This document shows, in pieces, positions 54,101-61,127 of a stretch of DNA of 61,127 bases. This DNA is from Zygnema cylindricum (taxonomy: Eukaryota > Streptophyta > Zygnematophyceae > Zygnematales > Zygnemataceae), in NCBI GenBank assembly GCA_037447655.1, contig JBBHKE010000533.1:351618-412744 (forward strand), read 5' to 3'. Made by a program: the position numbers and the translations under genes. The notes under the pieces were generated by a model, which searched no databases, had not been told where the DNA came from, and saw only the letters and a list, made by a program, of their open reading frames with translations. How positions within the stretch are numbered: position 1 is the stretch's first letter; each line of letters opens with the position of its first letter.

Positions 54101-56604
54101 AGCTGTTAAAATACGTCACTATATTTACCAAGTAGTTTGCAGCTGTAGATTTGATCTCAAGTCATCCATAGCAAAAGATGTACGACGAGAAAGTGGAAGA
54201 TGTTAGAGGTTTGGTGGATTTGTAGGAAGATGAGAGAGATAGGCGTGTGGGGAGAGTTAACAGAGGTCTTTTTCTCTCAGATTTTTTCTGTAGTTAAGGA
54301 GTAATATGTTGACATGGAGGTGCATGTTTGCTGCTTTATGGTTGCTGTTTTGCAGTGGAGGACTCTTCCCAGTCGGTGTTGAGATTGCAAAGATGTGGTG
54401 CGTATGCCACGTGATTTCGACCTTATAAGGCAAAACTACTGACTGCAAAAGTAGTATAGACACAGTGTACCGTTGCAGTAATTAAAATGTAAAGCATATG
54501 TGACTGTGGGCTTTTGCTACATCAGTAACTGACTTATATAATGCTTTTTTGTTTTGTTCTGATGTGGGTTGGTTACACTGTGATGCAGGTTGAAGGATGG
54601 AGTTGTGGTGTATATTGCGGACAGCATGGGTGTACGAGATATTTATGACACAGATGGTTCTCGCGCAATCTCGACAGAAGAACCTCTCGCAGTGTTGGTG
54701 AGCCTCTTAAACTTGACTTTTGCATTTCAGCCTGATGCTCGTTGAAACATAGTTTCTAGAAGTACGGAAAATGGTGGCCGCACTATAATTAGTTCTTAGT
54801 ACGTGTGTTGTACTCTGGGCAGTTTTCCATTTGTAAATTTTGGATTAAACCCGTAAAATTTGGCCTCATTTCTCGCTAAATTTAAGTCGATCATTGTTAT
54901 GTGTCGGATCATATTAAAAGTCCCATTCTTGCATGTATAGTTTATTATTTTCTCTACACACAAGCTACTGACTACCCTGGGTGTTCTTAACAAATTTGTG
55001 CTTAATTATAAGTTTTACTCGTGACTTTTGCCAGTGCACTACTTTTTCGTCCTTTCAAGGCTTAGAATAGTACACCGTAGTGTGGAGTTTGTATCAGCAT
55101 TATTAACTCTTGTTTCACTTTTGAATCGCGTGGCTGTTTTTTTAGCAGTTTAAAGTGTTAGCGTTATGGCATCAAATTTGTATTATTAATGCTAATAAGA
55201 ATTCGCGGTGTACTTATCCATGGCTGCAACTTTTATCATTTGAACACAGGTCAATAAGGGCACTGCTAGTGCAAGTGAAATTCTTGCAGGAGCCCTGAAA
55301 GATAACAAACGTGCTGTCATTTTGGGGGAGCCAACTTTTGGTAAAGGGTAAGTCTCTGTTGTCAAACATGTTGTCTTATGTATATCTGAAACCTCAATTT
55401 AAATTGCTGTGGGACTTCAACAATTCGTCCCTGAGTGTTTTATGGTTGAGAGAATGTACATTAGGAAACTTGTGAGCTGGTGTTTGTTAACATTTTTTTT
55501 AAGTAAGTCAAGGTAAATGTGAAGGTACATTGCACATGGAAGATGGATAACAGTTCGCTTGGAATATTCTTGCCCTATAAACGTACAAAGTTGAATACAA
55601 ATGTAGTGATTATGGTGTTCACTCAACGTTGCAGCCCAGAATGTTATTTGTGGTCCCCAATTCGGGTTGTCAGTCAGACGTTTCTACTGCTGTCATGTGC
55701 ATGCCGGTTATATTCAGATATGAAGGATTGAATCTCAATCGGTTGCGCAGGAAAAAATAACTGTTGAAATTGCTTTATTATGACGAGGATGATGCTCTCA
55801 CATTTGCAGTGACATAGTCCTTTAAATCTGAAGCTTGAAACCATGAATAAAGTATTCGAGGGTGATTCTTTCAATTTGATTGCACCTTTAGAACATCACA
55901 AAGTACTCGATTGTTGCTTAATGCTTTGGCGTAAAAAAAATAACTGTGAATTCACAAGTTCTGGTTTGCCTCTGTGTGCAGGAAAATTCAGTCAGTATTT
56001 GAATTATCTGACGGTTCCGGTTTGGCGGTTACCATTGCCCGCTATGAAACTCCCGCACACATTGATATAGATAAGGTGAGAGTACAGTGCCAAAGAATTA
56101 GTGTTGATACAGTCATTTATGTCTTAGTGACGTGCGCCACCAAGAGCTTGAAGGTAGTTACACATATGCAGTTACTGGCGTTAACTGGCCAGTAATCGCA
56201 GTAATCATACAGCAAATTGTATGAATCACACACTTTTCTGTATTATTACTGCAATTACTGGCAAGTAACGACAGCAATTGCATATGTAATTACTCTATTA
56301 GTGTGGGTAACTGCATTGGTAATAGCGCTGTTTCTGTCCTGGTTAGAATGCAACACCCACAAATTTAGTGTCGGTAAACTGCATGGAAAAGTGAGCCATT
56401 ACTGCCTTTGCTTCATTGATTCAAGCACAGACTCCGCTGTCGGTCGTCTCACTTTCTGTCGTGTTCTGTGAGCAGGTGGGTATTACTCCCGATGGGCCTT
56501 TGCCAGAGGCTCTACCCATTGGCCCAGCTGGTTTCTGTGCTTGTCTTGGTGCGGAAGATAGTGGTTGTGCTCTTCAGCCATCATTATTATTTGCAAAGAA
56601 ATAG
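51145..56604 (+). CDS. CTPA: CTPA: thylakoid-lumen C-terminal processing peptidase, complete, 544 aa
   Basis: Twelve exons, all GT-AG and in phase: 51145-51604, 51829-51978, 52183-52265, 52737-52936, 53156-53239, 53593-53702, 53916-53991, 54356-54397, 54589-54697, 55250-55347, 55982-56075, 56476-56604. Exon 1 encodes a long N-terminal region ending [20 protein letters not shown]...YASPAG, a twin-arginine plus hydrophobic stretch expected for lumen targeting. Exons 2-3: [34 protein letters not shown]. Exon 4 holds the PDZ domain ([29 protein letters not shown]). Exons 9-11 carry the S41 catalytic pair: [11 protein letters not shown] (Ser445) and GEPTFGKG (Lys470), 25 residues apart as in Prc/CtpA enzymes. 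The family matures the photosystem II D1 protein by removing its C-terminal tail. Intron 9 has a MITE 40 bp before the acceptor. The exon 4 donor GTTGCG is non-consensus but restores [12 protein letters not shown]. Confidence 0.94.
52681..52696. mobile_element. MITE right-end remnant before CTPA exon 4
   Basis: CCAATAGCGATGGGCAGTG-TA (ending 52696) matches the right terminus of the CACTGCC subtype. No left end is found. Confidence 0.4.
55073..55210. mobile_element. TA-flanked MITE in CTPA intron 9 (138 bp)
   Basis: Left end TA-CACCGTAGTGTGGAG (degenerate) and right end AATAAGAATTCGCGGTG-TA. It ends 39 bp before the exon 10 acceptor at 55249. Confidence 0.75.
56163..56286. mobile_element. Hairpin MITE in CTPA intron 11 (124 bp)
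   Basis: Arms of about 49 bp, CATATGCAGTTACTGGCG...AGTAATCATACAG and the near-complementary right arm ending TTGCATATG, surround a loop of about 25 bp. The words TTACTGGC and GCAGTAAT recur around 49414 and 50710, suggesting a small family. Confidence 0.75.
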
Positions 56605-57443
56605 GTCCCAGCTCGTCAACTAATTATTTTAGAGCGTCCAATATGCTCTCTGGGCTGGTGATATCAGCCACTTAGTAGAAAATCACAGCATGGTCATTGA
56701 CAAATTTTATTCTTCCCACTGGTCTCTGTTTGCTTACTTCAGGGCAGATCTTGCTCCTGTCAGATGGCGGGCTTAGAGGTTCCATTTATTGAAAAACGCT
56801 GTAAAAGGTTTTTATAACTCCGCTCGTTATGAGTCTCTAGATCTTACTTACTCTTTTGAGTTGTATATTTCTTGAAGAATTTTCCTGAAGAATTTCATTC
56901 TATTAATTGTAGGCCAGATGTTGCAACTATTGATATGTTGAAGCAATGAGAAACTGACGTTGCACATAATCAGTCATTTGTAACTATGTGAAAGCTTCTT
57001 CCCCACAATTATTTCAACCATGTCACGTCACATATATGCAGCACATGTATCCAACTATTGGTCTCCCCAGTTACATTACAAAGATCCATTACAATATACC
57101 TGCCTTACAAATATTGTCACAAATGGTTACAGAGTGTTCCTATTCATACCGCTGATTCAGAACTGGGAATGAGGGCATCTTCAAAACTAAATGCTGAAAG
57201 GTGGTTATTTTTTATCCCAGATATGGGTATTATATCATTTTGACATACCAGGTCAAATTCCAAAAAAGCTGATTCACATCTCTTAAACATTATACTTACA
57301 GAAACTGCTACATACAGAATCTGGCTCTATAAGGTAGCCGATAACGTGGGAATTTCCTTAACAAAATTGGCTTTTAGATTGGCTGTCAAGCTGGCTGCAG
57401 GCCCATTAGTAAACTTGATGTGCATCCATTCTTGCAGAGTTTT
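56605..57443. other. Tail-to-tail spacer between CTPA and P5CDH
   Basis: 840 bp holding both 3' UTRs. Nothing else recognised. Confidence 0.5.
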
Positions 57444-59809
57444 TTAAGTAGCGCCAGGAGTTGTCCATGACTTGGAAACAGGTTCCGTATCGTAAATGAT
57501 TTCTCTGTGAGAAGACCAAACAAGCTGGATTGCTTCCGGAGTTCCAATTCCTGCGGCCCGTGGGTCTCCCGCTGGACCAAACCTGCATAAACCCAACAAA
57601 CACAACTCGGAAAATTTTACATCAGGCACCTATCACAAATCCACGGCTTCCTCTGGTTTTCAAATATGCGTTGAATAAACAAAATTGTTACATATGTATA
57701 CTCTTAAGAATAAATCTGAAATATATCAGAATAGTACATCTAAAGAGTATACTTGAAGAGTAAATCTTAGCGTACATAGAGCAAACTGTAAAATGCATAA
57801 CAGCGCAAAGTTTATGGCCCAGAAACATCCTTGTCGGTAAAAGAGGTTACACTTTTGTTTGAATATAAACACAAATGGAATCTAAGGTCCAGAATGATCA
57901 GAAGTATTACAAAATGTGAGGGCGGAGAAAGTACCAGTGATTCTGTGGAGCTCCTGTTGTTCGAGCACGAATCCCGGCATAAGTTGTCCCATTCACAGTG
58001 GAGCCAATAACTCTCTGAAACAATCGCAAACTTTTCACTCAGTCGGTAACTACCAGACAAACTTGGAAAATAAGTAAAAAATTCAATAAAAACGGAAGTG
58101 GGATTTAGGTGGAGAAAAAACGAAATTGAGAAATCAAACAAATAAAATAAATAGCTGTAGAAAACTACGTGGAAAAATTAAGATGGAGGAAATTAAATGG
58201 AGAAACTAAATAGAAAAACAAGGTGGAAAAGGTAAATGAAGACTTAAGAAAGTGGAGAGACTTGCCTGGAGGAAGGGAAGGTTGTTGGAAACAACTGCGG
58301 CGGTCAAGTGAGCGTGCATTCTCTCCACAGCCTCCAACACGAGAGGTAGGTCATCGTTTGTGAACTCAGTCAAAACCTGGAAAATTTCCAAACAAAAAAG
58401 TGTAAAATGGACATATGTTCAAGATTTCCAAATAAAGAAGTATGAGATAAACCGGTCTTGAAGTTCCCAACAAAAAAGTGTAACATAAACCTACGTTGAG
58501 TGAAAACCCGGAAAACCAAACAAAAGATTATAGAAAATAAACTCTGAAATGTCAGAGTATCCTAAAATATCGTACAGCGGCACACACTCACTCCGAAAAA
58601 GTTAAGTGTAAGCTTTAATACATAAATGATCTACAATGGAAAAACTATAATCGCATGCATTTTCCACAAGCAGCCTTTGAACATTTTGAAGAATGAGACA
58701 GAGAGAGTTGCCTACTCTTTCTACCGCCAAAACATCACCTGACATAATCTTGCACTTTCTACTTTGTCATTATCTTATTTTGCTCTTCTTTTTCCTTTCT
58801 AACTTCCAAAATTTTATGTCAAATCTCACCTGGAAAGGTCCAAAAATCTCCGTAGTCACAAGGTTAAATGTTTCTTGATTTCGTAAAATTTCCCGTAACG
58901 GTACAAACACAGCCGTTGGTTCTATTGCACCATATATTTCTGGTATAGTGTGGTTTTCAAGAGGTTTTCCCCCAAATTCAAGTCGAGAACCTGGAATTTC
59001 CAAAAGAGCTTTAACATGCCCCAACATACGTTCTGTTGTCACCTGAAAAAAAAAAGGTCCGAAGTTTTTATTTATTTAAACTGGCTCGAAAGGCTCTTTT
59101 TCTAATTATGTTTTGCTTTGGAAACAAATCAAAACCTTCAGATTTTGGTCCAATGTTTAAACATTCCAACCAAACATTCAGAATGTTTGCAATACCGGCT
59201 CTCTTTAAGAAAGGAGAAATTGCACAATAATGTCACCAAAATTAGTCTGGACAACTATATTTGAACTAAATGTTTATCAGTTTTCTGAGTAAAATCTATA
59301 AACCAAAACCAATACAAGGCAAAGTTAAATTGACATAAGTTAGCATGATTTAAGTTAATAAAAGTTAACATAAGTTAACCACACCTGCCAAGATGACTCA
59401 ATTTGGCTCGTCACTATGCAAACAAACTTGCCCAAATAAAGTCCACACCATTTATGGTGTCAAGGAGCATTTCAAAAAGAGTAATGGAGTGTTCTTACAG
59501 TGAGAACAGGACCAATCGTCAAATCTTTTAATTGGCGTCTTCCTGCAAGAGCTCGCAAACGGTCGACAAAACCTGATTTGACCCACGACTGTTTCACCCA
59601 ATACGGGAATCATCAGTTTCCTTATCGGGTTTCCCAATTTAGAGGGAGAAGGAGAGGGGAGAGGGAGGGGAGGGGGAGAGAGGGTGAGGGAGAGGGGGTA
59701 GAGAGAGAGAGAGTCTTGCCTGGTGCATAAACAGGATGGACTGGGCGGAGCACTTCTGTCCACTGCAGGCATAGGCATCCTGGTCGCAGACCCACGCAAC
59801 ATACTCTTC
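57444..59809 (-). CDS. ALDH12A1: P5CDH (ALDH12): delta-1-pyrroline-5-carboxylate dehydrogenase, C-terminal half
   Basis: Six exons on the minus strand, in phase: 59809-59720, 59588-59499, 59042-58830, 58376-58266, 58014-57935, 57582-57444. They read EEYVAWVCDQDAYACSGQKC (catalytic Cys in SGQKCSAQS), VKSGFVDRLRALAGRRQLKD, FGGKPLENHTIPEIYGAIEP, TTEIFGPFQ, LPLVLEAVERMHAHLTAAVV, GSTVNGTTYAGIRARTTGAP, then FGPAGDPRAAGIGTPEAIQL and stop. This matches plant ALDH12, a mitochondrial enzyme that oxidises P5C to glutamate in proline breakdown. About 243 codons are present. The N-terminal half (NAD-binding part) lies beyond the right edge; 59810-61127 is intron. Two introns use GC donors (at 59719 and 58265). 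Confidence 0.92.
58366..58520 (-). repeat. Decayed tandem copies of the P5CDH exon 4 (58376) acceptor
   Basis: The true edge (plus GTCAAAACCTGGAAAATTTCC, 58370-58390) recurs near 58498-58520 as GTGAAAACCCGGAAAACC. The intron word AACAAAAAAGTGTAA repeats at 58393 and 58470. Periods about 80-130 bp. Confidence 0.6.
59640..59716. repeat. GA/GGGA tract filling the short P5CDH intron
   Basis: Purine tract on the plus strand (CT-rich on the sense strand) in the GC-AG intron between 59719 and 59589. Confidence 0.85.
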
Positions 59810-60575
59810 CTGACCAACCAAAAACCACGACTTTTATGAGTAAGATTTTCTGGCGTTCTTTACCTGCAAAAAATAAAAGTAAATTGAAGTATTGATAGAA
59901 AAGTGAAGAAGACTACACCATTTATCGTCATCAGCAGTTTAATCGCCACTTAAATCGACTCTTCTCCGTTCACACGTCTGATTTCCGTTTGGAGACCACC
60001 AATTGGATTGTGGGGATCTTATCTTTCCATTGAAACCATCGGATTAATTTTTCGACAAGTGTGTACGGAGAAAAGTTGACTCAGGTGGCAGAAAAAACAG
60101 TAACGCCTGTAACGATACACGGTGTAGAGTAAATAATAGAATTATAGATGAAGCTTGAGAAAAAGAATAGTAAACTAGAGAAAGAATAAGAAAATTACTC
60201 TTCCTGACAAACCGAAAACCATGACTTTGTATGTGTAGCAGTAAAAGAGTAAATAAGAGTAATTAAGAAAAACCCGAGTAAATTCGAGAAAATCTAGAGT
60301 AAACTAGAGAGAGAGAAAAAAAAAAAAACATATATATGTGTGTGTGTGGACAACAAGAGGCCAGGCCACATACTTTTCCTGACCCAGCGGAAACCATCTT
60401 TTGTAAATGCTCTAGTAAATAGAATAAATAAGAGAATATCTAGAGAAAACTACGTAAAATTAAAACAGCGTAAACTAGAGAAAAATCAGGGTAAACTAGA
60501 GAGAGCATAATAAAGTTTAGAGAAAAAGAAGCAAAAATGGCTCTTCCTGACCAGCCGAAATTGATGACTTCGAGA
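59799..60575 (-). repeat. Four-copy tandem array of the P5CDH acceptor at 59809
   Basis: ACTCTTCCTGACCAACC (acceptor plus first exon bases, 59802-59818) recurs as ACTCTTCCTGACAAACC (60196), ACTTTTCCTGACCCAGC (60371) and GCTCTTCCTGACCAGCC (60539), each followed by a GAAAACCATGACTTT-like block. Spacings are about 394, 175 and 168 bp. The first contains the 209-bp MITE plus its 2-bp duplication, so without it the period is about 183. Confidence 0.85.
59916..60124. mobile_element. TA-flanked MITE inside the acceptor array (209 bp)
   Basis: Left end TA-CACCATTTATCGTCATCAG; right end TAACGATACACGGTG-TA. TA at 59914-59915 and 60125-60126. Confidence 0.8.
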
Positions 60576-61127
60576 GTGTTGTAGGAAATAAAGAGAATTA
60601 ATTTTAAAAAAGAGTCAATTAGAGAATAGAAGTTAGGGAAGTAAGTATTGGTAATCATAATAATCTCTTGGCGGTAAGAGTAAGAGTAAATAACAAAAAA
60701 ATCAAAGAAAAAAAAAGAGTAAATTGGAGTAATTCAGAAAAAAATAATCATTTAATTTGAGTAAAAAACATAGTAGACAAGATTAAGGTGCGCCTTGAAT
60801 TGCCGCTAGGGTAAAGAAATTAATAGCATGGGGTTTATTGAAGTGTGTGTCAATAATTCCAATTCAGCTTCAAATTACGGGCTTAAATTTGAACGGTTTA
60901 AAGAATTAGCAATACAATAATAACAACTACACCGCGAATCGTAATTAGAGTAATATACGCTAATTCCGTCACCCCAAATTTTGACTCTATCACCATAAAT
61001 AGAGTACATTATTCTAAATTATTCTTTACGTTATTTAAGGTACTTTTTGAATGAGCGTTAATAACTCTAATACAGTGCCGTTTTAAATAGTGTGGCGTAC
61101 GGTCGGTGTCTGACCGTGCAAAATTGT
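60127..61127. other. P5CDH intron sequence to the right edge
   Basis: AT-rich, with repeated AGAGTAAAT and AACTAGAGAAA words between the acceptor copies and a short TATATG/TGTG run near 60331-60348. No coding exon seen. Confidence 0.55.
60930..61127. mobile_element. TA-flanked MITE, left part of a long-form copy (runs off the right edge)
   Basis: Starts TA-CACCGCGAATCGTAATTAG. The interior AATAGTGTGGCGTACGGTC with TCTGACCGTGCAAA matches the 539-bp subfamily at 14468 and 17531. Confidence 0.8.

Overview
The window is nuclear plant DNA. Six spliced protein-coding genes can be read, and every predicted product has its closest recognisable relatives in green plants: the plastid Clp accessory subunit CLPT, a DUF1499 membrane protein, ubiquitin-activating enzyme E1, proteasome subunit beta-3, thylakoid C-terminal processing peptidase, and P5C dehydrogenase (ALDH12). 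Genes are intron-rich. Introns and spacers are AT-rich and full of GTAC/TACG words, purine or pyrimidine tracts, miniature transposons and Ty1/copia debris. This fits a streptophyte; I cannot place the lineage further from sequence alone.

Layout. 1-3043: the 5' part of CLPT (minus, runs off the left edge). 4368-11489: the DUF1499 gene (plus), divergent from CLPT. 11490-20678: transposon-rich spacer with many TA-flanked MITEs, a 1.9-kb hAT-like element with an 8-bp target duplication, and a tRNA-headed SINE-like piece. 20679-24301: the first four exons (545 codons) of UBA1, which then stops half-way. 24842-39018: rearranged Ty1/copia elements, including two related copies in head-to-head inverted orientation. 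39019-46602: more repeats, a LINE-like fragment, a solo LTR with a 5-bp target duplication, and a 46-bp perfect palindrome. 46603-50441: PBC1 (minus). 51145-56604: CTPA (plus), divergent from PBC1. 57444-59809 and beyond: the 3' half of P5CDH (minus), tail-to-tail with CTPA.

Exon models were built by joining similarity-bearing segments at GT-AG (or GC-AG) sites and checking that every junction keeps phase. PBC1 (204 aa), CTPA (544 aa) and the DUF1499 protein (276 aa) come out complete and in frame. The genes are unrelated housekeeping or plastid functions, not a pathway cluster.

The most unusual signal is in the introns. At several splice junctions (CLPT exons 1/2, 2/3 and 3/4; two P5CDH acceptors; PBC1 intron 1; DUF1499 introns), the splice site with a few exon bases is repeated as degraded tandem copies inside the neighbouring intron, with periods of about 80-180 bp. 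This suggests introns growing by tandem duplications that cross the exon edge. On top of this, a MITE family with termini CACCGnGAATCGTTATTAG and TA target sites occurs at least fifteen times, including inside one of those arrays.
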